Below, one piece after another: positions 17,967 to 25,980 of a stretch of DNA of 64,000 nt. This DNA is from Thalassoroseus pseudoceratinae (GTDB taxonomy: Bacteria; Planctomycetota; Planctomycetia; Planctomycetales; Planctomycetaceae), in the NCBI RefSeq assembly GCF_011634775.1, contig NZ_JAALXT010000010.1, forward strand, positions 1 to 64,000. The letters run 5' to 3'. A program made the position numbers and the translations under genes. Position 1 is the stretch's first letter. Each line of letters opens with the position of its first letter. Under the pieces are notes generated by a model that was not told where the DNA came from, made no database searches, and was given only the letters and a program-made list of their open reading frames with translations.

Positions 17967-18554
17967 TTAATGATTCGTTCGAGGTTCGGTTGACTCACGA
18001 ACAATACTAGACTGTTGAGCGAGCGTTTCACGGCAGTGTTGTCGAGGCGTGAACTCAATGTGCATCTGCGGTCGCCGTCGCTGTAATTCTTGAATGCCGT
18101 TGAGAGTTACACAGGTTCCGCGAAGATCGATTTCGGATAGCTCATCGTGATCGACCAAGATTTTCAAGCTGTTATCGGTAATCGGATTGCCGCGAAGATC
18201 GAGCATCCGAAGATTCGGAAGCTCCGCAAGCTCACGAATGCCGTTATCCCGAATACCACAGTTGACTAAGCCAATGGACTCAAGCTGGTGGTGCGTCGCA
18301 ATTCGGCGACAGTCATCGTGGGTCAGTGAAAGACTTTCGATCGACAAATGCCGCAGTTGAAAATCGGCGAGACGTCGATGCACGATATGACCAGGTGAGC
18401 CGAAACCGATGAGATGCATAGAGTTCGTTTCTCGCCCTGTGCCTATCACTTCTAGGTCATGATAGCTCTCGGATGCTAGGACGTGGCAGCTAACAACATC
18501 GACAGCGACGAGTGATGCTAGCAACAGCCAAAGATAGACAGAATTCCAAATCAT
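17967..18554 (-). CDS. Exported leucine-rich-repeat protein
   Basis: 195 residues. An N-terminal signal (MIWNSVYLWLLLASLVAVDV) is followed from about residue 70 by LRR units of about 23-24 residues: LSIESLSLTHDDCRRIA, LESIGLVNCGIRDNGIREL, LRMLDLRGNPITDNSLKIL, LSEIDLRGTCVTLNGIQEL. These have the cysteine-containing-like LRR pattern common in planctomycetes. Likely a protein-interaction surface; the partner is unknown. Its ATG overlaps the stop of the upstream gene (ATGA at 18551), so the two are translationally coupled. Confidence 0.7.
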   Translation of the reverse strand: MIWNSVYLWLLLASLVAVDVVSCHVLASESYHDLEVIGTGRETNSMHLIGFGSPGHIVHRRLADFQLRHLSIESLSLTHDDCRRIATHHQLESIGLVNCGIRDNGIRELAELPNLRMLDLRGNPITDNSLKILVDHDELSEIDLRGTCVTLNGIQELQRRRPQMHIEFTPRQHCRETLAQQSSIVRESTEPRTNH

Positions 18555-19753
18555 GGGGTGGCTCCTTGGTCATGAACTCGCGGGCGATAAAATCGCTCGA
18601 CTTGACGCATGAGGTCCGGTTGTTCCGCCCGTAAACGATCAACAGCAATTTTCGCTGCCACTGCGTGTTTGGGCGGTTTGTGCTGCATTTCGGCAGGAAC
18701 AGTACTTGCAACCAGTAAGTAGCGAGCGACGGCTCGGTGGAATATCTTGTTATCGTAACGTGGGTCATCCATCAATTTCACGATGCGTTCTTGCACACTC
18801 CAGTCTCGCCAACGAGCTAAATCGGCAATCACCATATCCGCAAGTTCGGGTCGTTCGAGTAGCAGTCGGACCGATTGCCGAAGTCGCGGCTTCGATATAC
18901 GTCCTTTACCGTAAGTCCACATGAAGCGAACGGCCTGCAAGGCCCCATAGGTTTCGGTAAATGGTTCATTGCGATCTTTGAGTTTCCAATCTTCCAGCTT
19001 TGATAGCCCGGCATCGCCCGTAAGCAACAAGTACCCTCCCATAATGCCATCGATTCCAACGCGGATTTGGTCTTTCATAGGAGAATGACGAATGATCGCT
19101 GCTAACCTTTCTTCATCGGAGGTGTCGCCGCACAGTCCTAGCATCATTCCATAAACACCCCGCCGGTTAAGAAGATTACCTTCGTCCGACAACCACCCAC
19201 GCAACCGCTCTTTTGGAAGGTCGGTTGCGATCGCAGCGATATCGTCATAGCGTGCGTTGCCGAATTCTGAAAACGCATCGACAGCGATTGTTTCATCCGC
19301 GTGTTCCAGAAACTGTACATAGTACTTCAATCGGATCGGCGTTGGTTCTCTGACCCCAGGTGCATCTTGCAAGTAGTCACAGACGGCTTTTGTAGCTGGA
19401 ATCGGGTCGCCCCAACTCAAACGAGTCCGTTTCGCTCCGAACAACAGATAGGTTTGTCCTTTTGCTAGCGATTCCCTAGTATCGACACGAATGATCGCTC
19501 CTGACTTCACGTAACGCATGCCTAGTAGGACTTGGTCGACCTTGAACAAAGCATGATCGTTTGTATCTGACGCTGAAGTCGATTCTGTTCGAAGAAAAGT
19601 CGCAAATCCGATAGCATCACTCTCAATCGCACGTTCCTTGAGCGTCAATTGCGGACCACCACAAAACGGACATGCCATAACATCAGCAACGCCTAGCATC
19701 TGACTGACGGCCAAGAGTGCGATCGCAGTGAATGTCGTCCAAGGGGTAGACAT
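18551..19753 (-). CDS. Exported protein of unknown function with a CPFC motif
   Basis: 400 residues from ATG 19753, which follows AAGGAGC; a longer in-frame reading to 20044 has no signal and no ribosome-binding site. The signal peptide (TAIALLAVSQMLGVADVMA) is followed at once by CPFCGGPQLTLKERA, so a CxxC pair sits at the mature N-terminus. The next 130 residues look like a beta domain (AIIRVDTRESLAKGQTYLLF). The remainder is alpha-helical, with spaced repeats suggesting a HEAT-like array. First gene of a three-gene operon with the LRR protein and a tiny membrane protein. Confidence 0.6.
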   Translation of the reverse strand: MSTPWTTFTAIALLAVSQMLGVADVMACPFCGGPQLTLKERAIESDAIGFATFLRTESTSASDTNDHALFKVDQVLLGMRYVKSGAIIRVDTRESLAKGQTYLLFGAKRTRLSWGDPIPATKAVCDYLQDAPGVREPTPIRLKYYVQFLEHADETIAVDAFSEFGNARYDDIAAIATDLPKERLRGWLSDEGNLLNRRGVYGMMLGLCGDTSDEERLAAIIRHSPMKDQIRVGIDGIMGGYLLLTGDAGLSKLEDWKLKDRNEPFTETYGALQAVRFMWTYGKGRISKPRLRQSVRLLLERPELADMVIADLARWRDWSVQERIVKLMDDPRYDNKIFHRAVARYLLVASTVPAEMQHKPPKHAVAAKIAVDRLRAEQPDLMRQVERFYRPRVHDQGATP

Positions 19754-20070
19754 CTGATGCTCCTTCACAAGATCAATCGATCCGAATCCCTGGAACTCAA
19801 TGCATTCCAAGGTTGCGGCATTTTTTCCGGGGGCAGGCCACCTGTGCGTCGCCTCAATGCAACTCAAGAATTGCCGTCGCTGAATCAATCCCTGTGGGAA
19901 CAGCTGAAGGCTCATTGAAAACCAGCCACCCGACAAAAGCAAGAGTATCTTTATTGCAGTGCAATTGCAAGTAAAACAACGCGTTGTTTCAGCGGCGTCA
20001 CGATGCCGATTCGGCTCAACCATTCTTCGGACACGTCCTGGCATGACAGGCCAAGCTCATGGAACCGCCC
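19754..20070. other. Intergenic region with a palindrome
   Basis: This carries the upstream region of the minus-strand operon and of the plus-strand cobW remnant. The notable feature is the perfect 16-base palindrome AAACAACGCGTTGTTT at 19974-19989, with a second small palindrome TGCAATTGCA at 19960-19969. Either could be a metalloregulator site, perhaps for the CobW remnant; that assignment is a guess. Confidence 0.4.
19974..19989. promoter_or_regulatory. Perfect 16-base palindrome, possible operator
   Basis: AAACAACGCGTTGTTT reads identically on both strands. It is about 95 bases before the CobW-type remnant on the + strand and about 220 bases before the minus-strand operon start. The protein that would bind it is unknown. 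Confidence 0.35.
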
Positions 20071-20244
20071 ATGGCAGAAAACGAAGGGCGGTGTTCCTGC
20101 TGACCAGTCGCGGTGCTCTGCGGTTTTCTCGGTGCCGGTAAGACGACGCTGCTGAGCTTAATCCTGACCAACCGCAGATGCATGGGGGTCGCCGTGATCG
20201 CCGGCGACATGTGCAAGGTCGACATCGACGCGGCCATGGTCCGC
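20071..20244 (+). pseudogene. Truncated CobW/COG0523 GTPase, fragment 1
   Basis: From ATG 20071 the frame reads MAENEGRCSC, then an in-frame TGA (20101-20103), then PVAVLCGFLGAGKTTLLS with a perfect CobW P-loop, and VAVIAGDMCKVDIDAAMVR. This matches the first 55 or so residues of zinc-linked COG0523 metallochaperone GTPases. Homology ends at about 20244 and the rest (GCICC motif, C-terminal domain) is absent. It is broken both by the stop and by truncation, and it abuts an inverted, similarly truncated paralogue. Confidence 0.7.
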
Positions 20245-20267
20245 CTCCGCAATAGAATGTCTGTTTT

Positions 20268-20423
20268 GTTGATCAGAACCGACCACGTTTCACCGGCAGA
20301 CCGCTGTTCGATCAGTTTCGCGATGGCCGTCGTTTTCCCCGAGCCAAGACACCCGATGATCACATTTGTCGGAATTCCATTTCCATTGTTCGCAGTCATC
20401 TGCTGCTCACATTCTCTTGCCAC
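20268..20423 (-). pseudogene. Truncated CobW/COG0523 GTPase, fragment 2
   Basis: Minus-strand start at ATG 20423 or, better, 20399 (MTANNGNG). It reads IPTNVIIGCLGSGKTTAIAK and then GETWSVLIN, the N-terminus of a different CobW subfamily, until homology stops at about 20268. What follows on this frame is the antisense of fragment 1. The two fragments are therefore fused head to head with only about 23 bases between the recognisable parts. Confidence 0.65.
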
Positions 20424-21117
20424 TACGTCAGGATGGCTCGGTGACTCAATCTGAAGAGACTGATAGTTATCGATAGTAGTTGAAAGTGTGGCTATGCAAT
20501 TGTTGGCGGCTTAGTGACGGCTCCAGTATCACTATCTCTCCAAACGTCTTACTGAGAATTTTGAAGTGAGTATCTCTTGTGCTGCCGGAAAACATTCCGA
20601 TTGCTTGCTGGGACGATGAAGATAACAGTTTCCCCACGATGCGAAGAGCTCGTTCGCTTGAGGATTTGTCCAACTGGTAACGCCGAAGCACGGGCAGTCC
20701 TGCTGCGGACTGGAGCACTCACCAATGCAGACGATATCCCCACACTGGGAATTGCCAGATACCGGACCCTCTAGCCAATCCAGCGCGGACGAGAGCACCT
20801 TCGCTGCTTCGTCCTTCGATGTCGATTCTTTGATCAACATACGTTCCACGATCGCGTCCCGATATTCGTCGAGAACGACCGAATCGCTGGATACCAAACG
20901 CGATTTGGGCCGTCGGACTCGCTTGCGATTTCTGCAAATTGAATCGATTGTGAAGTTGGAACTTGGTTGGCGATCGAAGAATCAGTCACAATGAACACTG
21001 ACATCGATTCGGATTGTTCGGAATCGTGGGTGTCATCATGATCAAAACACCTTGGTTTCACCGATGTCTAGATAGGACAGGCCCGTCGCGTCGTTCTGCT
21101 CAAAGGACAGCATCCAA
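20424..21117. other. Region with overlapping open segments, no clear gene
   Basis: About 690 bases upstream of the AsmA-like gene. The minus strand has an open frame at 20532-20897 whose first 45 residues (DEYRDAIVERMLIKEST, AAKVLSSALDWLEGP) look protein-like. A different frame at 20467-20718 (YQLDKSSSERALRIVGK) also looks protein-like. One frameshifted gene could explain both. I recognise no family. Confidence 0.35.
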
Positions 21118-24100
21118 ATGCTCAAACGATCTGACTTGACCATGTTTTTCGTCGCGATCGCCGTTGTGTTCGGTGTCGTGCAGAAATCAGGTTTTTCTCA
21201 GGAGCAGCCTGCGCGGCGATACTGGAACACGAGCTTTTTGTTGCGTGACTCGGATGTGGCCAAGCTCAACCGTCGGTTGAACCTCATTGGAATCGGTTTG
21301 CCGTTCACGATCACGGGGAATGTGACCACTGAAATTCAGATCGGCGTTCCACTGGGTGCTCTCCGGAATACGAAGGCCTATCGGATTGACGGCGTGATCT
21401 CGTCCTCATCGCTGATCGTCTCTGGGGTCCGTCTAGAAGCACTGCGAGCCGACGTCAAATACCGTAACGGAGTTTTGGATTTGCAGCCGATTGCCTTTGC
21501 TCTCCCGGACCTTCCGGAAAATCCGAATGCGCCGCAAGCCGCGACTGGGCAATTTCGCGGTGCGATCCGATTGGAACTTGTGCCTTCGGGTGACATGTCG
21601 GCTGACCTGACTTTGACGACGATTCCGTTTCGACCAGTCACCGAACAAATCCCAAATCTACCAGCCGTTGAAACAGGAGCGTTAGATGGGCAACTCACGG
21701 CGTCGGTTCCTTTGGAAAAGCTCAGCGACCTCTCGGCGTGGAATCTTGATGGCAACTTGACGGTTTCTGATTTCAAGACGTTCGGGCAGACTCTGCGAAG
21801 TGCACGCGTCGATCTGGAAGCGGATAATGGAATTCTCCAAGTCACCGAATTGGACGGACGCATTGACGGCGCGACGATTGGTGGAACCGCTGAACTGAAG
21901 CTGACGGCTCCATTCGGCTATCAGGCGGATATCAAGGTTGCGTCGGAGAATATCGCGAACCTGGGAACTTCGAAACCGGCTGACGCGAACTACCGTGGCC
22001 AATTGGAACTGACCGGACATGCCGAGGGGACGCTGACCCCGTCAACGGTCGCAGCCAGCGGTCAGGCACGTTTGGTGGAAGCCGAATTTGCGGGCATCCC
22101 GATTGCGGTCGCCGGATTTGACTATCAACTGACCGATGCAGCGCTCGGCCTGAAGAATCTCACTTTGCAAAGTCTCGATGGTGAATTGACCGGGCAGGCC
22201 CAGTTGCCGCGAGTTGGCAACGATCCAAGCACGGTGAACTTGGAAACTCGAAAGCCGTTCTCACTTGCAAAGTTGTTGGATGGTGTCGGTTTGACCGATG
22301 TGCCGATTCGTGGTGGTCTCGACGGTTCGCTTCAGATTACCGCCGCACAAGCCCAACTCACACAGCCTTTGAAATGGCAAGCGTCTGCGGATGTCGCCGT
22401 TCGCGACGGCGTTGCGTTCGGTCTGACCATTGGCCCGGAACCGATCCAAGTTCGGCTAGCGAACGAGAAGCTCACACTGCAGAAAACCAAATTCAAACTC
22501 GGCGAAACTACATTTGCGGCGGGTGGACAAATTGGTGTGGCTGAACCGTATGCTTACTCGGCCAATGTTGTGCTCGATGCCGCAGACCTCGCGGACTTGA
22601 ATCGGCTTGACGAGAAAATTCAAATTCCCTCGGTCATTCAAGGGGCGTTGACTGCAAAGATGACGGTCACGGGCGAGATGTCGCCGTTTTCTATCGACGG
22701 CGATGGCACGATCCAATCCAATGAGCTGACAATCGCCGGTGCGAGGATTGATTCCATCCAAGCCAAATTTGCCACCGACGGAACAACCGCGACTCTCCGC
22801 GAGATGGCTGTTCGACTCTACGATGGGAGCGTCACCGGCGAGGCGACCATTCCGATCCGACAGCCAAACGAGGAGTTGCCGAACGCAGATCAGGAAAACG
22901 ACTTCCAACTCGCGGTGAAAACGATTGACTTGGGACGGCTGGTCACCGATCTGGCCAGTTCGGAGTTTGACGTGGCTGGCCAATTGAGTGGCAGGCTCAA
23001 TGGCCAATACGAGGTCAACCCGCGAAAGGGATGGCCGATTCGGTTCACTTCGAACTGGGAGATTCCGGAAATCACATTGGGCGGAGTCTCCACAGGAAAC
23101 GTCAGCGTCCAGGCCCGATTGGATGAGGAATCACTGCAGTATGAAGCCAACGGAGAACTCTTCGACGGCGAGTTGAAACTCGAAGGAACGTTCCCAGTCG
23201 AAGAGCAGAAAGGCGAACCGTCCACGCAACTTCCCAGCCAGCTGGAATGGAATCAAGTCTCCGTTGCTAGAATTGCAGAAGCTTTCGACGTGGAACCAAC
23301 GAATGGTCGAACACGCGGGACCGTGGACGTCCAGCTGGCTTTCCGACACGCTGACACGTCAATCGGCATCGTTGGTAATGGACGTGTCCAAGTTGTCGAT
23401 GTGCTTTGGGGTGGGCAACGTGTAACCGATCGTCTCGCAAGTGGCTTCAATCTGACGGAGACAGTATTCCGGGTTGAAGCCGATGGCGAATTCGCCGACG
23501 GGCATCTGCAAGCAGATATCGTTTGGAATTTGAACGACCAGCGGCTGACTCGTTCAGAGTTCAATTTATTGAATGCGAATATCAAGACGCTGTTGGCTTG
23601 GGCTCCGCCTGACGTCCGCAGTTTGTTCACCGGACGCGTTGATCTCCGCCGCGTCAACATTGAACCAGGACGTATTTGGCTGGCTGAGGCGGTCTTCTCG
23701 CTCACGCGAGGAAGTGTCGCCGACGTCGCGGTTTCTTCTTTGAGTATCCCGTTTCGCGCAACTTGGGCGGGCGTAGGTGAAAAGGCAGAGATCAACGTCC
23801 GTTCCTTCAGCGGAATCGTCGGTGGAGGGCGAGTCCGCGGGAACTTTTCGGCTCACATGGATGGGACCAATAACATCGACGGCCGAGTCGATTTTGAGAA
23901 TGTCAATTTGAGTGCGATCAATGAAATCGGAACCCCAAACGGTGCGCTCAGTGGAAGTCAAATCAGTGGTGAGTTGACAATCACCGGAAGTCGGATCCGT
24001 TCATTGAGCGATATTACCGTCGCGATTGACGGCAGTTTCAGCCGCACGCGAGCGAGCCGATTGCCCTTTCTCGCTGGTCTTCTTCAGGCCATTCCGGGAG

Positions 24101-24504
24101 TCCGCGTCTCCCAACCCATCGAAGAGGGACACGTTTCTGCGCAGTTGCAGGGCGATGTCGTGTTGATCGATGAGCTCGCGGTTCGGACACCAAGTCTGGT
24201 CATTTACGCCAATGGCACCATCACACTTCGCCAGCGTCTCAATCTGGAATTGGTCGTCGCCACCGGGGACTTCGATCGACCACGTGGCGGTCTTCTCGGG
24301 TTGCTGTTGCTGCGGCGAATCGATGGCGGTGGCCGCTCCTCCGCAGGGCTGTTCTCCAGGTTTGGCCGACTTCTGACGGATCAATTGATCTCGTTTCACG
24401 TCCGGGGAACCATCGCACGCCCAGTTTTCAAGGTTCGTTCAATTCCGTTACTTCCGAAAGATGGCGTACAGTTCTTCATCCGCGGAAGCCGACGACGACG
24501 TTGA
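21118..24504 (+). CDS. AsmA-like / DUF3971-type giant exported protein
   Basis: 1128 residues, ATG preceded by AAAGGA. After a signal segment the whole length is beta-rich with repeated units such as GELTGQAQLP, DGSVTGEATIP, FDGELKLEGTFP and GGRVRGNFSAHMDG, as in AsmA/TamB-type proteins that form long lipid-transporting grooves between the membranes. The C-terminal part (ANGTITLRQRLNLELVVATG, FHVRGTIARPVFKVR) is the AsmA-like C-terminal region. Probable role: envelope lipid homeostasis. It stands as a single gene about 230 bases before the polysaccharide export gene. Confidence 0.75.
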   Translation: MLKRSDLTMFFVAIAVVFGVVQKSGFSQEQPARRYWNTSFLLRDSDVAKLNRRLNLIGIGLPFTITGNVTTEIQIGVPLGALRNTKAYRIDGVISSSSLIVSGVRLEALRADVKYRNGVLDLQPIAFALPDLPENPNAPQAATGQFRGAIRLELVPSGDMSADLTLTTIPFRPVTEQIPNLPAVETGALDGQLTASVPLEKLSDLSAWNLDGNLTVSDFKTFGQTLRSARVDLEADNGILQVTELDGRIDGATIGGTAELKLTAPFGYQADIKVASENIANLGTSKPADANYRGQLELTGHAEGTLTPSTVAASGQARLVEAEFAGIPIAVAGFDYQLTDAALGLKNLTLQSLDGELTGQAQLPRVGNDPSTVNLETRKPFSLAKLLDGVGLTDVPIRGGLDGSLQITAAQAQLTQPLKWQASADVAVRDGVAFGLTIGPEPIQVRLANEKLTLQKTKFKLGETTFAAGGQIGVAEPYAYSANVVLDAADLADLNRLDEKIQIPSVIQGALTAKMTVTGEMSPFSIDGDGTIQSNELTIAGARIDSIQAKFATDGTTATLREMAVRLYDGSVTGEATIPIRQPNEELPNADQENDFQLAVKTIDLGRLVTDLASSEFDVAGQLSGRLNGQYEVNPRKGWPIRFTSNWEIPEITLGGVSTGNVSVQARLDEESLQYEANGELFDGELKLEGTFPVEEQKGEPSTQLPSQLEWNQVSVARIAEAFDVEPTNGRTRGTVDVQLAFRHADTSIGIVGNGRVQVVDVLWGGQRVTDRLASGFNLTETVFRVEADGEFADGHLQADIVWNLNDQRLTRSEFNLLNANIKTLLAWAPPDVRSLFTGRVDLRRVNIEPGRIWLAEAVFSLTRGSVADVAVSSLSIPFRATWAGVGEKAEINVRSFSGIVGGGRVRGNFSAHMDGTNNIDGRVDFENVNLSAINEIGTPNGALSGSQISGELTITGSRIRSLSDITVAIDGSFSRTRASRLPFLAGLLQAIPGVRVSQPIEEGHVSAQLQGDVVLIDELAVRTPSLVIYANGTITLRQRLNLELVVATGDFDRPRGGLLGLLLLRRIDGGGRSSAGLFSRFGRLLTDQLISFHVRGTIARPVFKVRSIPLLPKDGVQFFIRGSRRRR

Positions 24505-24730
24505 TTGCCAGTCAAATTTGGATGGGAACGCAAATCCGATTGTAGCGATTGTGTCGATTATCCCGATGAATGATTCAGAACCGTGATTCGTCGCAACGGT
24601 TGAGTATTGGATCATTCCGGTGCGTATCGCACATATATGCAGCGGGCAAACTGCTCGAAAAACCTCGACAACGAACCGTTTTGTTCGCTACGTCATTCAT
24701 TGAACTGCTCTATAATAGGCAGGATCAGCC

Positions 24731-25672
24731 ATGCCGATACGGATTGTGCAACACGGACTGTGGCTTGTACTTTGCACAGTTTTGTTTTCAAGCGGCTGCG
24801 GGACGGGCCCCGGTGGTGCCTTCGCCTTGGTGCCCGACACGCACGTTCTAATCGAAGCAGCCGATACCATGCGACGCTGGGTCCACCAACCGGCTCCCGT
24901 TGCGCGCGAACTCAGCAAGACGGTGATTCCGGTCTATGTCGTCGAACCCGGCGACGTTCTGATCGTCGAAACCGCTTTTTTCGATTCACCGCTGAGATTG
25001 CCTCAAGACCAAACCGTTATGCCTGATGGCACCATCGATCTGGGACGTTTTGGACGCCCGGTCGTCGCTGGCATGAGCTTGGAAGAGATCGAGGCTCATC
25101 TTTTTGAATTGATCGAAGCGACTAAGCCAACCCATGATGGCGAACCGCTCACGACTGAGGAAATGCAGGTGAATGTTCGCCTTCTCGGACCGAACGGCGT
25201 GTACTTCTACGTTCTTGGTGAGGTCAACAATCCTGGTTCCTACACGTACACAGGACGCGAGACTGTGCTGGACGCGATTCTCGCTGCCGGGGGGATGAGC
25301 GACCGGGCGAGCAAAACCGACATCATTCTGAGCCGCCCGACAGCACCGGGGGAATGCCGTGTTGTGTTGCCGGTTTGCTACGAGCAAATCGTTCAACTGG
25401 GAGACACGACGACCAACTATCAAATCATGCCCGGCGACCGAATCTTCATCCCGACAGACCGAGCTTGCGATGGCTGCTTGAAATGTCTCGGACTCAAAAA
25501 AGACTGCAACGTCTGCAACACGCAGCAATGTGGGACGGCCGACTGTCCGCTGCCATTTGCTGCACCGGTCCACTATGAACGCCCCGTCTCACCGGCTTCC
25601 ACGGAAATCGTTCATCCGACAGAAATCGCCCCCAAGCCTGCGGTCGATGTCCCGCCCATGCCAAACGAATAA
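24731..25672 (+). CDS. Wza-like polysaccharide export lipoprotein with Cys-rich tail
   Basis: 313 residues with a lipobox (LFSSGC, Cys at about residue 23). The polysaccharide-export domain (about 58-140) reads VYVVEPGDVLIVETAFFDSP and MPDGTIDLGRFGRPVVAGMS. An SLBB domain follows (YVLGEVNNPGSYTYTGRETV, ILAAGGMSDRASKTD). Unusually, residues 235-275 hold nine cysteines (CDGCLKCLGLKKDC, CNTQQCGTADC), resembling a metal- or disulfide-knotted module. It may form or feed an outer-membrane exopolysaccharide channel; no Wzc-like or glycosyltransferase gene is adjacent. Confidence 0.82.
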   Translation: MPIRIVQHGLWLVLCTVLFSSGCGTGPGGAFALVPDTHVLIEAADTMRRWVHQPAPVARELSKTVIPVYVVEPGDVLIVETAFFDSPLRLPQDQTVMPDGTIDLGRFGRPVVAGMSLEEIEAHLFELIEATKPTHDGEPLTTEEMQVNVRLLGPNGVYFYVLGEVNNPGSYTYTGRETVLDAILAAGGMSDRASKTDIILSRPTAPGECRVVLPVCYEQIVQLGDTTTNYQIMPGDRIFIPTDRACDGCLKCLGLKKDCNVCNTQQCGTADCPLPFAAPVHYERPVSPASTEIVHPTEIAPKPAVDVPPMPNE

Positions 25673-25980
25673 TTCATCAATTCGCATCGAAATGAATGCT
25701 AACCGTACTCGCAGCCGTCGGCCTGATCGAACAATGCATCGAATGAAGCTGTGAACTTCGTGTCCCGATCAGGCAGATTTTGAAGACTCTTGATTCGAGT
25801 CTTTGAGCCGTTTGAGCACATGAGTTTCCCGAGCCCGTGAGTCCCCCAAGTATCGAGCAAGAGCCGCTCGCAATTCGAACTTGCCGGAATCGAGGAGAGC
25901 TTGGTCGTCGTGAGCTAGCCACAATCGGTGTTGAGCGGATGGAATACAGACTCCTCAAATAGCGAAATCGTTTACGCGGG
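25673..25980. other. Intergenic stretch with a coding remnant
   Basis: The region lies between the export lipoprotein (+) and the end of the ThuA/PVC gene (-). It contains the minus-strand fragment listed at 25769-25957 and a seven-base-pair hairpin (AAGACTC...GAGTCTT) at about 25783-25803, too weak to call a terminator. Confidence 0.35.
25769..25957 (-). pseudogene. Open coding segment without a start, possible gene tail
   Basis: About 60 codons ending at TGA (25771-25769) read HRLWLAHDDQALLDSGKFEL, RAALARYLGDSRARETHV, LKRLKDSN. The amphipathic, charged composition is protein-like. The frame is closed upstream by a stop just before GVCIPSAQH, and no start codon is available. It follows the ThuA/PVC gene in the same direction. 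It could be the tail of a decayed gene; no family is recognised. Confidence 0.3.
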
